In this document: piece by piece, positions 1 to 8,473 of the stretch | Numbering within the stretch: position 1 is the first letter of the stretch | How the letters are laid out: every line of letters starts with the position of its first letter | NCBI GenBank assembly: GCA_020112395.1 | Contig: JACCEK010000002.1 | Span: forward strand, 186,001 to 250,000 | Length of the DNA stretch: 64,000 nt | Direction: 5' to 3' | Source: Aerococcaceae bacterium DSM 111021 | GTDB lineage: Bacteria; Bacillota; Bacilli; Lactobacillales; Aerococcaceae | Notes under the pieces: model-generated | What the model was told of the DNA's origin: nothing | Databases searched by the model: none | What the model saw: only the letters and a program-made list of their open reading frames with translations | Made by a program: the position numbers and the translations under genes

Positions 1-693
1 GTAGTAGCCTTGTTGCCAATGTATACCTTGATTAAAAAGCTCTTTAGAGACTTCTCTATCTTCAATTCCTTCAACAACTAAACGAATGTGGTACTTACAG
101 GCTAACTGCTGCCAGGCAATTAAAAATTGACGTAATATTTTCATATCCGTTTGTTTAAATGCTTGTAACGAAAACTTCAAACAAGTAATCGCTTCGATAT
201 TTCTTGAAATAAGTTCCAAAGTGTTTTGTCCAGATCCTATATCATCAAAACAAATCTTGTAGCCTAGTGATCTAATTTGACTAGTATAGCGCTCCATATA
301 ATATTGAATACTTGTTTGGGATGCCTCAGTGACAATTGGTTTCTCAGTGAGTTCAATATTTATTTGCTTGGAAAATTTCTTTAGTCGGATTAAAAAATTC
401 CAGGTTGACTGATGAAAAAATTGTTGGGGATGAATATTAAAATTAAACGTATATGTTGGATATTTTTGACAAAAATAAATTAACTCTTCTTCATACCAAT
501 CCAGTAATTCCTTGTTTTTTTCTTCGAATAATATAAACTCATCCATCATATCCATTGGATAACGGTGAGTTTTTTTTGAACGCAATAGTACTTCAAACTC
601 AGACATTTCTTGTTTATCATCAGATATAATATGCATAATCGGCTGAAATACAAGGTATAACTCATTCTTTAACGGCTGGGTTCGATTTTCCAA
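1..693 (-). CDS. EAL-domain protein (c-di-GMP phosphodiesterase family), 3' end outside window
   Basis: The minus strand is open from a TTG at 693-691 to the window edge (231 codons). Translation shows the EAL-family signatures in order: EVLLR (the EAL position), NFNIHPQQF, IELTEK, FDDIGSGQNT and VVEGIED, ending at QGYY. These include the metal-binding Glu, Asn, Glu and Asp-Asp positions, so the part seen looks catalytically competent for c-di-GMP hydrolysis. No membrane segment or other domain precedes the EAL domain, so it is probably cytosolic. The TTG start is chosen because a GGGGGC-rich ribosome site lies just upstream and no in-frame ATG lies before the first motif. A GGDEF gene lies directly upstream on the same strand. 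Confidence 0.85.
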   Translation of the reverse strand, partial: MENRTQPLKNELYLVFQPIMHIISDDKQEMSEFEVLLRSKKTHRYPMDMMDEFILFEEKNKELLDWYEEELIYFCQKYPTYTFNFNIHPQQFFHQSTWNFLIRLKKFSKQINIELTEKPIVTEASQTSIQYYMERYTSQIRSLGYKICFDDIGSGQNTLELISRNIEAITCLKFSLQAFKQTDMKILRQFLIAWQQLACKYHIRLVVEGIEDREVSKELFNQGIHWQQGYY

Positions 694-724
694 CGTCTTG
701 CCCCCTTAAAGTTTTTTGTGCTGT

Positions 725-756
725 ACAATTATAGTATACTATAATTGTAATTACAA
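725..756 (-). promoter_or_regulatory. Promoter of the EAL gene with a 24-bp perfect palindrome
   Basis: Reading the minus strand, a -35 TTGTAA (756-751), 17 bp spacer and -10 TATAAT (733-728) precede the EAL gene. A perfect 24 bp palindrome at 725-748 (half-site ACAATTATAGTA) fills the spacer and covers the -10. That geometry is typical of a repressor operator. The regulator is unknown. Confidence 0.55.
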
Positions 757-804
757 TATAAATACAACAATAACAATTTACTCTTAATAATGTTCGTAGC
801 TATC

Positions 805-1851
805 TTATCCAATAATAATTTGATCTTTTCCATTTAATTTCGCAACATAGAGCGCTTGATCCGCTCGATCGAATGTTGATAATAAAGGCTCTTCATGCCA
901 TTGATATGCTATGCCTATAGAAACTGTGGCGGTCAACTTTTCACCGTTTTCAAGAATAATCTGTATGGCTTGAACTTCTTTTTGCACCTGCGTGGCGATT
1001 TTATACGCTTCTTTTCCATCATCTTCGGTTTCAATAATTGTGACGAACTCTTCCCCACCATAGCGATAAAATCGAGAGTCATTCTCTGAGATTTTCTCCA
1101 ACCTCTTACTGACTTCAAGGATGACTTTATCCCCAATTAAATGCCCATAATAATCATTGTACTGCTTGAAGTTATCAATATCTAAAACAACTAAAGAGTA
1201 ACGGCGGCGATGTTTAGATAATTGTTCCAAGTCTTGATGTAGCTTCCTAGAATTATATAAGTTCGTTAACCCATCAATGACGGAAAGATTAGACAAGCGT
1301 TCTAAATCACGCATCACCCCATTGACGATTAACATGAGTAACGTCCCAATGGCAATAACAATCGAATACAAAATAACAGAATGTCTTACCCCTCCCACAG
1401 TATAAAAAATGATAGGCAAAGTAAGAAACATAAAATAGTACCCTATCGTCAATAACTGGCCTCTACCTTTGAAGTGTTTTTTCGACCATTCAAATATTGG
1501 AACAATTGTTAGAACAAAAATTACTGAAACCACCATGTTCAATGAAGAACTTAGCGCTCCTTGAAAGAAAAAACGGGATAAAGCTACAATCATAATAGTC
1601 GGCAGCGTTACTTTAGGACCAAGATACTTCATAGAAAACGCAAATAAAATGGATCGAAAATCAAAGCGTGTTTCTAGAACCGGAAATGAATTGACAATCA
1701 AGCTAATCCCCATCAAGGATTCTAAAGTAATAAATTGAATCACTTGCTTAAATGTAAATCGCTTGGATTCGGTGAACCCAATCCCCAGTTTCCAAACAAA
1801 ATAAACATTCAGTAAAATAATTCCAATGTTCGCAAGTAAACTCTTAACCAT
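805..1851 (-). CDS. Membrane GGDEF protein (probable diguanylate cyclase)
   Basis: 348 residues. The N-terminal half (about 1-175) is hydrophobic, with five or six transmembrane segments, and resembles the 5TM-5TMR LytS-type sensor region. A GGDEF domain follows (about 185-348), with DIDNFKQYND and the active-site motif GGEEF, so c-di-GMP synthesis is expected. The RxxD product-inhibition site, normally five residues before GGEEF, is absent (ENDS there), which suggests no I-site feedback. It lies directly upstream of the EAL gene on the same strand, with the EAL promoter between them, so the two may set opposing c-di-GMP activities. Confidence 0.88.
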   Translation of the reverse strand: MVKSLLANIGIILLNVYFVWKLGIGFTESKRFTFKQVIQFITLESLMGISLIVNSFPVLETRFDFRSILFAFSMKYLGPKVTLPTIMIVALSRFFFQGALSSSLNMVVSVIFVLTIVPIFEWSKKHFKGRGQLLTIGYYFMFLTLPIIFYTVGGVRHSVILYSIVIAIGTLLMLIVNGVMRDLERLSNLSVIDGLTNLYNSRKLHQDLEQLSKHRRRYSLVVLDIDNFKQYNDYYGHLIGDKVILEVSKRLEKISENDSRFYRYGGEEFVTIIETEDDGKEAYKIATQVQKEVQAIQIILENGEKLTATVSIGIAYQWHEEPLLSTFDRADQALYVAKLNGKDQIIIG

Positions 1852-1998
1852 GTATTTTAACCCTCACTTTAATCTGTTGCTATTAACCTCTAACATTCAT
1901 GACTTTTTTACTAAGTTCTCTTTTATTAATATACACTACACGCTTATTGAATAGCTAATTATATTTTTACTTAGATTTTAATAAAAATTTCCTGCCAA

Positions 1999-2046
1999 AA
2001 AATCCCCTTACTCTATAATTCCACCATTGGATTATAAAAAGTAAAG
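1999..2046 (-). terminator. Intrinsic terminator of the helicase/ATPase operon
   Basis: On the minus strand a long imperfect stem (CCCTTTACT...AGTAAGGGG, with TATAATCC paired to GGAATTATA) is followed by TTTTTT, just after the stop at 2056. Confidence 0.8.
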
Positions 2047-2055
2047 GGAAGTGAT

Positions 2056-3450
2056 TTATTTTTCCTTAAAATTATTCTCAACAATTTCTTGCAACTCTTC
2101 AACATAAAATTCATCAATCACAATCTTATCGCCTTCATTAATGACTACTTGGTCATCAATAAAGTCATATAAGAACTGGTTGACATCGTTTATAAATGCA
2201 TTCAATAATAAACCGTTTTGACGACAATAATTAGCAGCATCGCTCGCGTCAATAGAGGTCTCAGCAACCAGACGACGGATAAATTCAGTATACAAGCTGT
2301 TTTCGTCTGTTGATTCAGTCATTACTTCAACTATTTCCGAAACAACTTCCATAGCTTCCTCATCCGAATCCTCTTCTTCTCCAACAAACTCACCAATTAG
2401 GTCCACAATTGTTGTTAGATCAGCTTGCGAATCGGTGATTTTTTCTCGATTCAACCGGATGACTTTTGGTTGTAGCTTATTCTCTTCTTCAAGTATCAAC
2501 CTATTAGCAGTCATAATCTCCTCATACACATCTTTACGAAAGCGTCGACGAATATTATCTTCATCGCCTTCAATCTTGATCGCACGTATTTTATGTTTTT
2601 GTCTAATCGTATTTTCCGCTAGTTTCAAAAGCGATGTGATAAAGCGGTGGTATTTATTTTCAGAAGAAGGGTTCAGTGGACGTTTCACAATTCTTGCGAT
2701 GAATCGATTACGCTTCTCGCTTTTTGTTGGCCCATCCACCCACTTATTTGACGTAATAATCTTCCAATAACTTAAGTAAAGGGCAATGATATCTCCTTTA
2801 TACTCACCCGTCCAAGGTTTGGTCGAACGAGGTGTGGTTGATTGCATAATATTCACTTGAGCCTCTGTCATCTTATGCTGCTTGCGGTACTCACCGTCCA
2901 TATCCCACCAAACTTGCTCCGTCCCGTATTGAGTCAGGCCAAATATTGCTTGAAATTCTGGGCTAGCGGGTGGTAATTTAGCTAGAAATGTTTCAATAAC
3001 TCCAATAATAACATTCACATCATCTTTACCAAAAGCTTGTTCCAGTAAGTATGTGTCATAACTTGAATATGTTTCGTAACTTGGTCGGTAATGATGAATA
3101 ATCTGAGTTCGAAGATGCTTGAATAAAGCTTGAAAAAGATAATTATTATCAAATGTATAACCCGTTGAACGACGCATAAACTTTCTCAAGTTCGCTTGTT
3201 TATTTTTAAAATGTTGTTCTAAAGCATCCATAACGTTCAAATAAAAAGTAGTCGTAAGTTCTTGAAATTCACCAGAATTTACCATCTCATCGTAATACCG
3301 ATCTACCTCAACAAACTGTAACCAATCGATTTCTTTATCAATTGGTTTCGCAAATTGAATCTTTTCCGGCACTTCATCCGTGACATCAATAATATCTTCT
3401 ATATTATTACTCTTCCAATTTTTAATCGATTCATAGCTAATGAATTTCAT
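2056..3450 (-). CDS. TerB-C-like protein of a helicase/BrxD-ATPase operon
   Basis: About 464 residues, soluble, no signal peptide. The C-terminal ~70 residues (YCRQNGLLLNAFINDVNQFL, then DFIDDQVV, NEGDKIVID) resemble the TerB C-terminal domain seen beside DNA-processing ATPases and helicases. An acidic stretch (GEEEDSDEEA) precedes it. The N-terminal ~300 residues are not recognised; they may hold a diverged TerB-N region. The ATG at 3450 is preferred over an upstream TTG that lies inside the ribosome site. It is the last gene of a three-gene operon, 29 bp after the helicase and before a terminator. The role is inferred from context: an adaptor or sensor for the helicase and ATPase. The TerB call rests on pattern memory, not a profile search. 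Confidence 0.5.
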   Translation of the reverse strand: MKFISYESIKNWKSNNIEDIIDVTDEVPEKIQFAKPIDKEIDWLQFVEVDRYYDEMVNSGEFQELTTTFYLNVMDALEQHFKNKQANLRKFMRRSTGYTFDNNYLFQALFKHLRTQIIHHYRPSYETYSSYDTYLLEQAFGKDDVNVIIGVIETFLAKLPPASPEFQAIFGLTQYGTEQVWWDMDGEYRKQHKMTEAQVNIMQSTTPRSTKPWTGEYKGDIIALYLSYWKIITSNKWVDGPTKSEKRNRFIARIVKRPLNPSSENKYHRFITSLLKLAENTIRQKHKIRAIKIEGDEDNIRRRFRKDVYEEIMTANRLILEEENKLQPKVIRLNREKITDSQADLTTIVDLIGEFVGEEEDSDEEAMEVVSEIVEVMTESTDENSLYTEFIRRLVAETSIDASDAANYCRQNGLLLNAFINDVNQFLYDFIDDQVVINEGDKIVIDEFYVEELQEIVENNFKEK

Positions 3451-3479
3451 AGAACACCTACCTTTCAACCATTCGCCTT

Positions 3480-5588
3480 TTAAGTACTACTAAGATAATC
3501 AAAAACTGTCAATAAGTCCAGTTGATTTTCAATAACATAATCAATCATTAATGACCGCGGAACAAGGTTTTGGTATTTGAGATGCGCGGTTTCACTCAAC
3601 AGTAAAATATCTTCACGCTCAAAGAAATCATAAAACTGCTGGTAAGTCACAAGCATATCTCTAATTTCTTGGATAGTTAAATCCAAATCTTTCCCCATCA
3701 GGTAAGTCGAACTGTCGTTTACACGCACTCGTTGCCCGGTATATAATTCAATCATATAAGCTAAAGTACGGTTCGCTTTAGATCCTAGAAACGTCACTAA
3801 CCACGGATCACCTTGATCCGTTAACTGATAATAAAAGCCGTCTCGTCGAACAATCTTATCTGCTAATTGGTTTAAAGCAGCACGAACTTCTGGCTTGTAA
3901 TGAGACTGATCATCCCGGTACAGTATTTCTTGCATCCGCTCACGTACAATATTCGATACATCTTGACGCCCACGGGATTCAAAATACGCATCCCCAACTT
4001 TGGCTGGCATCACATGGACTTGTTTTTGATCAAACTCAATGCCTAAAATTCGCCAAACGTTCCCGCTCAATAGAATGTTATCTCCCGGCCTTAGTCCCGG
4101 TTCTAAAGCAATCGTCCCTAAATGTTGGAGTTGATGGTACACCCTTAATTCCGGCTCAGTAAAAAACTGAGTATAAAACTCAGCCATGCGAAGAAGCGGT
4201 TGAGCTTCGTGACCGGCAATCAGCTCAAAATTGTCGAGTAATTCGAGGTATTCTTCTTGAAGCATACTATCGATTAATTGATTAATTTCTTCATCTGTTA
4301 CATTTGCCCATATATGCCCTCGACGAAGCTCTGTTAATAAGTTAGAGCGGATTAAGCCATTATGTTCAATTAAAATCGAAATAATTTGATGCGCCAAAAC
4401 GTCATATGGTTTGTTGACGGCAGGTGTATTATCCAACTGGCCTTCTTCTAACAGTTCAATCGTCGCTAAACCTTGCAAGAGACTCCACGGGTCATTGGCA
4501 ATAAAGCGCAGTTTATTGACACCGGTCCGGCGACCACTACGCCCAATCCGTTGAGACAACGTCGACACATTCGGCGGAGCACCGTATTGAACCACACTGT
4601 CAACGGATCCAATATCAATACCTAATTCCAATGTCGACGTACACGTAATGGTAAATTTTCGCCCCCGACTTTCCTTCGCAAATTGCTCCGCAAACAAGCG
4701 AGTTTCCTTAGGTAAAGAGGCATGGTGAACGAAATACGATGTAAAATTTTGCGTATCAGTCTCAGCTCGTTGATTCAAGGTAGAACCAATTCGCTCGACT
4801 TTGTTACGACTATTAGGAAAGACTAACATCGATTCATTCAACGAAGCCTGGTAAATCACGTCCATCTCTTGTCTAAATGAATAGGGCTCACCTTGTGCTT
4901 TAGGATAGTAGTAAACCTGATGTTCCTTCTGATTGGTGCCTCGGTCAACGATAATACTCGTGTCCCGTCCATTTTGAAAGAAGCTTTTCAAAGAGATATA
5001 GTCTTCTTGATTCAATGTCGCTGAAAGCCCAATACACCGCGGGTCGCGTTCAGTATATTGATTGAGTCGGTTTAATAGTGACATCAATTGAATACCTCGG
5101 TTCTCCCCTAGAAAACTATGGATCTCATCGATAATAATCCAATCTGTCTGCGCAAATAAAACGCGCGCCTCGTGAGGACGCCCGACTAACATCGCTTCAA
5201 TCGATTCCGGCGTAATCAACATCACACCATTAGGTTGTTTAAGCAATTTCTTTTTCTTTGTCGAACTCGCTTCCCCATGCCAGCTTGTCACAGTAATATC
5301 CATATCACTACATAAAGACATTAACCGCTTGAACTGGTCATTAATCAAAGCAATCAGTGGCGAAATATACAAAATCCGCACACCGCTATCAAAATCTTGA
5401 ATACTATTCATAGCCGGAAGAAATGCAGCCTCCGTTTTACCCGACGCAGTTGGCGCTGCGATCACAAAATTATTCTCACTTTGTTGGGCAAACATAATCG
5501 CCTTCTTCTGCATTGGACGCAACTCTTGCCACCCACTTTGATAAATATATTCCCTAAGCGACCGGTTCAAATGTGAAAAAGCATCCAT
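3480..5588 (-). CDS. DEAD/DEAH-box helicase, Lhr-like
   Basis: 702 residues. Superfamily 2 motifs are in order: Walker A APTASGKTEA (about 43-52), motif II as DEIH, motif III SAT, and the C-terminal RecA-like lobe with GLSATL, TSTLELGIDIG and the arginine-finger motif QRIGRSGRRTG. The order and spacing resemble Lhr-type helicases, but the protein is shorter than full Lhr and has its own C-terminal ~250 residues. It should unwind nucleic acid using ATP. It starts one base after the ATPase stop, so the two are probably translationally coupled. Confidence 0.85.
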   Translation of the reverse strand: MDAFSHLNRSLREYIYQSGWQELRPMQKKAIMFAQQSENNFVIAAPTASGKTEAAFLPAMNSIQDFDSGVRILYISPLIALINDQFKRLMSLCSDMDITVTSWHGEASSTKKKKLLKQPNGVMLITPESIEAMLVGRPHEARVLFAQTDWIIIDEIHSFLGENRGIQLMSLLNRLNQYTERDPRCIGLSATLNQEDYISLKSFFQNGRDTSIIVDRGTNQKEHQVYYYPKAQGEPYSFRQEMDVIYQASLNESMLVFPNSRNKVERIGSTLNQRAETDTQNFTSYFVHHASLPKETRLFAEQFAKESRGRKFTITCTSTLELGIDIGSVDSVVQYGAPPNVSTLSQRIGRSGRRTGVNKLRFIANDPWSLLQGLATIELLEEGQLDNTPAVNKPYDVLAHQIISILIEHNGLIRSNLLTELRRGHIWANVTDEEINQLIDSMLQEEYLELLDNFELIAGHEAQPLLRMAEFYTQFFTEPELRVYHQLQHLGTIALEPGLRPGDNILLSGNVWRILGIEFDQKQVHVMPAKVGDAYFESRGRQDVSNIVRERMQEILYRDDQSHYKPEVRAALNQLADKIVRRDGFYYQLTDQGDPWLVTFLGSKANRTLAYMIELYTGQRVRVNDSSTYLMGKDLDLTIQEIRDMLVTYQQFYDFFEREDILLLSETAHLKYQNLVPRSLMIDYVIENQLDLLTVFDYLSST

Positions 5589-5589
5589 A

Positions 5590-6918
5590 TTAAATAACCT
5601 CGATCAAATCATCATCGTCATCTTCATCTTTTTCAACCGGCGTGGCGATTTCGCCAAACTTATTATTGAGTGCCATTTCTGCACTGACACCTGGGTTTTG
5701 ACGCATAATGGCTAAAAGCTCGATAAAGTCTTTAATCACCGCTCTAGGTGTTAAAAACTCTGCTGCTCCGGGACGATTCAATTGAGCTTCCATATAACGG
5801 ATAATAGCCTCTTCTGAAAAATCAATGTCAATCCCGTAATTCACTTGATAAACATTCAATAAGTTGGCTAGTAAAGTATAAATCTCCTCATTTGTTAAAG
5901 GTTTTAATGCTAAAGCAGTGCGGTCTGTATTCACATACTCTGAATCCAAACTTTCCTCTAAGCCTAGTCTTCCTTGAAGAGCCCCGTAACTCGCCATTCC
6001 ACGTCGCTGGTCGTAAACCGTTTTACGCGTTGCACCAAAGTTTACAAATAAACCACGAGCTATATCTGATTTACATTCATTATATATATTTAAGACACGT
6101 TCATAATTACGTTCACGCGAAATACCATTCGCCAACTTGTACATATTGACTGCCTCATCAAAGTTCACAACAAAGCCACTGTAGCCAATATCTAAGAATA
6201 ATTCAGCCATTGTCTTGAGAGCATCATACCAATTATCATCTTTAATCACTCGGTTAATGCCAAGCTCTTTCTTACTTTCAGTTACAGTGCGAATATCTCC
6301 TCGCAACCACCGAATCGCTTGAACCGTCAATTGGCGCTGGTTATTGATCAAGCCATGATAATACTGGATAAGCGCTTGTCCAACTTCGTAAGATAAACCA
6401 ACTGAATGAAATGACGTCGTAATGTCTAATATCTCATTCTCAACATCACTCGCGTAAGCGACATCCATCATCTCAGTTTGAGTGACTCCACGCTTTGCTC
6501 CTACTTTTTGAAGCACCGTCATAATCCATTCTTCAATAATGGTGTTGAGTACATTCCCAGCTTGAGCTGATTTGGTTACTAAATTATCCATAATCTCTTT
6601 ATACAAAGCAACCGCACTACCGTCACTTGCATAAAGACGACGGTTTGGTGTTAAATCAACAGTCGAACTAACAAAGTTTTTTTGTTGGGCTAAATTTTCA
6701 ATCGTTTGTAGCATGAAACTTTTTCCACTACCAAAATCCCCAACCCAAATTCGCAAATCACTATTTCCCTCTGAAACAGATTCTAAGATGCGAATAACTT
6801 CCTCAACTTCGTTGCGTCGGCCCACTAGTAGATGTTCAATTCCTCTCGTTGGAACAACACCAGCCTCCAAAGCTTTAATGATATTGTCTGCATCTTTACG
6901 TCTAACTTTCACCGCCAT
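5590..6918 (-). CDS. P-loop ATPase of the BrxC/BrxD (DUF2791) type
   Basis: About 442 residues. The N-terminal part reads like the BREX-type ATP-binding family: RGIEHLLVGR, then Walker A GDFGSGKSFML (about 65-75), a central VVNFDEAVNMY Walker B-like motif, and the C-terminal RPGAAEFLTPRAVIKDFI block. The tail is strongly acidic (DEDDDDDLIEVI). ATG at 6918 is chosen because GGGAG lies eight bases upstream; a GTG nine bases earlier overlaps that site. First gene of the operon. In known systems this ATPase accompanies BREX or TerB/helicase modules; here no methylase, phosphatase or PglZ is present, so it is not a full BREX system. Confidence 0.75.
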   Translation of the reverse strand: MAVKVRRKDADNIIKALEAGVVPTRGIEHLLVGRRNEVEEVIRILESVSEGNSDLRIWVGDFGSGKSFMLQTIENLAQQKNFVSSTVDLTPNRRLYASDGSAVALYKEIMDNLVTKSAQAGNVLNTIIEEWIMTVLQKVGAKRGVTQTEMMDVAYASDVENEILDITTSFHSVGLSYEVGQALIQYYHGLINNQRQLTVQAIRWLRGDIRTVTESKKELGINRVIKDDNWYDALKTMAELFLDIGYSGFVVNFDEAVNMYKLANGISRERNYERVLNIYNECKSDIARGLFVNFGATRKTVYDQRRGMASYGALQGRLGLEESLDSEYVNTDRTALALKPLTNEEIYTLLANLLNVYQVNYGIDIDFSEEAIIRYMEAQLNRPGAAEFLTPRAVIKDFIELLAIMRQNPGVSAEMALNNKFGEIATPVEKDEDDDDDLIEVI

Positions 6919-6953
6919 TAAATACACTCCCTTTTTAAAAACTATACGCCACG

Positions 6954-6982
6954 ATTATAGCATAACATAGACACCAAACCAA
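6954..6982 (-). promoter_or_regulatory. Promoter of the ATPase-helicase-TerB operon
   Basis: Minus strand: -35 TTGGTT (6982-6977), 17 bp spacer, extended -10 TGC-TATAAT (6959-6954), about 35 bp before the ATPase start. No operator is evident. Confidence 0.5.
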
Positions 6983-7102
6983 ACGTTTGTTCTGGTTGAT
7001 TGGATGGGTGTAAAGTTACGTGAAACTTGAATTCTATTCGCACCGATAAAGTTTGAATTGGGCAAACTTGAATTGAATCCGGTCCGATAAAGTTGAGTTA
7101 CT
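6982..7102. repeat. Tandem ~41 bp intergenic repeats, cluster 1
   Basis: Two clear copies start at 7023 and 7064 (period 41). Each begins AAACTTGAATT and carries CCGATAAAGTT about 20 bases later. A third, degenerate copy may precede them from about 6982. The reverse complement of the cluster at 10428-10548 shares the same layout (AACTTG, then GCGATAAGT, then GAGTT), so both belong to one dispersed family. Function unknown. Confidence 0.6.
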
Positions 7103-7110
7103 CTAAAATC

Positions 7111-7156
7111 AAAAAAGCCTTCTATATGATGTGTGGATTTGCACACATCATATAGA
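7111..7156 (-). terminator. Terminator, minus strand
   Basis: A 14 bp perfect stem (CTATATGATGTGTG with CACACATCATATAG) around a six-base loop is followed by TTTTTT on the minus strand. It sits below the remnant at 7193-7285. Confidence 0.75.
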
Positions 7157-7192
7157 GAGCTCTGATTTAAGCCAGCAACTAATTAAGTTTTA

Positions 7193-7285
7193 TTAGTTGT
7201 TCTTTCGTGCGTTTTTTCGTTTCTTATTAAATGCAAGTAGCCTTGCACCTTGTGTTAATGATAAGAGTCCAGTCACTGTTGCAAA
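7193..7285 (-). pseudogene. Remnant of an LPXTG-type surface protein C-terminus
   Basis: The minus strand codes a hydrophobic run ending LLAFNKKRKNARKNN and a stop, which looks like the membrane anchor and charged tail of a sortase substrate. The frame closes immediately upstream and no LPXTG motif or body survives. A terminator follows, as expected at a gene end. Only about 30 codons support this, so the call is tentative. The rest of 7286-7517 is AT-rich; a TATAAT at 7356-7361 could be the -10 of the downstream plus-strand gene. Confidence 0.35.
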
Positions 7286-7517
7286 TAATTACGTGATTAA
7301 TTAAAATTCTATGAGATTAATTATTAATTTATGTTCATAATCTAATTTTATGTAGTATAATATGTATGAAGCTGAATATAGATATAGGATACAACCTCCA
7401 ATAACCGTATTCTAGTAGTAAAAACTCAATCTTAAATTAATAAACAGCTACTTACTATGTCTATATTCGCTTTCATTTATCAACTCACTATCAACCTTCA
7501 AAGTTAGGAGCAATATT

Positions 7518-7850
7518 ATGAGACAAACCGGTCGTATCCTTGCCACTATTGCTGTTGTTCTAAGTATTATGTATCTTGTTTACCTTTATATAGTTATTTA
7601 TGAATCGTCACCTGATTCAGCCGCTTTACCGAAACAATTCACACCGCATGTAGTCTTAACCGGCTTAGCACTTCTCATGAATGGGGTTGGCTTAGTGTTT
7701 AATTCACGTTGGTTTATTCTCACAGGCGCACTTTTTTATACAATTGCGCTTATCTTACTTCCAGGAAATCTATTATTCGTCATCATGCAAGCTATCTTAT
7801 CATTTACGGCTTTCGGTTTAGGTAAACCCGCACGGGAACAATTTATTTAA
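7518..7850 (+). CDS. Small hypothetical membrane protein
   Basis: 110 residues with about four hydrophobic segments (roughly 7-28, 45-62, 66-83 and 85-103) and a short polar loop after the first. GGAGC lies eight bases before the ATG. No family is recognised. It is a lone plus-strand gene with its own terminator, between decayed surface and capsule genes. An integral membrane location is the only supported statement. Confidence 0.6.
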   Translation: MRQTGRILATIAVVLSIMYLVYLYIVIYESSPDSAALPKQFTPHVVLTGLALLMNGVGLVFNSRWFILTGALFYTIALILLPGNLLFVIMQAILSFTAFGLGKPAREQFI

Positions 7851-7859
7851 AGCCAAAAA

Positions 7860-7904
7860 GACCTCTATCTCAATGATGCTTAAAGCATTTTTGATTTAGA
7901 GGTC
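7860..7904. terminator. Bidirectional terminator
   Basis: GACCTCTA and TAGAGGTC form a stem with additional pairing (TCTCAA/TTGATT, TGCTT/AAGCA). T-rich runs follow in both directions, serving the membrane gene and the minus-strand pseudogene at 7920. Confidence 0.75.
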
Positions 7905-7919
7905 TGTTTAATTTGTATA

Positions 7920-8304
7920 TTATTTACTATATTGATTGTAGTAATAGCATTTTTTATTTTTATGCGTATCATTGAGAACTTGACCGGGTATAATCGTTTC
8001 TACAGCATCCAGTTCTTTTTTAGCAAAATTAAGCCTTTCTTTTTCGTATAATTCTCTCGAACAACTAGCAAGACAGCGTCTGTCTTGCTAGTTGTTTTGC
8101 ATCCGTCACTAAAGCTAATGGTGGTGTGTCAAAGATAATAAGATCAAATTTGTCTGTCAGATCTGTCATTAATTTACTCATCTGATTTGATGAAAGTAAT
8201 ACAGATGGATTAGGTGGTACTAGACTACTTGTTAGTATAGATAAATTCACACCTTGACTTGGTCCAACTTCAGTTTGGTTATAAGTTGGATAAAGAATAC
8301 TCAT
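7920..8304 (-). pseudogene. Decayed CpsD/CapB-type tyrosine kinase (BY-kinase)
   Basis: An open piece at 8065-8304 reads NLSILTSSLVPPNPSVLLSS and FDLIIFDTPP (Walker B), the C-terminal half of capsule BY-kinases. After a frame change the next frame gives AVLLVVRENYTK. After another it gives KKELDAVET, VLNDTHKNKK and the tyrosine-rich tail CYYYNQYSK before a TAA at 7922-7920. The Walker A half is absent. At least two frameshifts and an N-terminal deletion make it inactive. It shows that a capsule or exopolysaccharide regulator was once here. Confidence 0.8.
8060..8096. repeat. 17-bp perfect inverted repeat inside the BY-kinase pseudogene
   Basis: Arms AACAACTAGCAAGACAG and CTGTCTTGCTAGTTGTT flank a 3-base centre. 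The centre coincides with the first frame change of the kinase remnant, in the sequence for ...LARQT/AVLLVV. It could have arisen by quasipalindrome correction rather than being a functional site. Confidence 0.7.
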
Positions 8305-8385
8305 CGCCCAATTCAGCGGCTACCTGATTAAGTGTTGAGTCCGATAGCAGATATTTAATGATTCCCCAAACACTCAAACGAACAC

Positions 8386-8413
8386 TTGATTATTTTAAAA
8401 CCTATGCTATACT
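8386..8413 (+). promoter_or_regulatory. Promoter of the FMN reductase gene
   Basis: -35 TTGATT (8386-8391), 16 bp spacer, extended -10 TGC-TATACT (8405-8413), about 60 bp before the ATG. Confidence 0.55.
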
Positions 8414-8473
8414 TTAAGTACGGACATCTCGAATACGAGACAATACATTTAAACTTAAAAGGAGCTTATTAAT

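Noticed and set aside
2056-6918. Complete BREX or DISARM system
   Set aside because: No PglX-type methylase, PglZ, BrxA/B, PLD or SNF2 gene is adjacent; only a BrxC/D-type ATPase with helicase and TerB-like gene.
8065-8304. 79-codon open frame as an intact small gene
   Set aside because: It lacks Walker A, starts inside the conserved domain, and the protein continues in other frames downstream, so it is part of a pseudogene.
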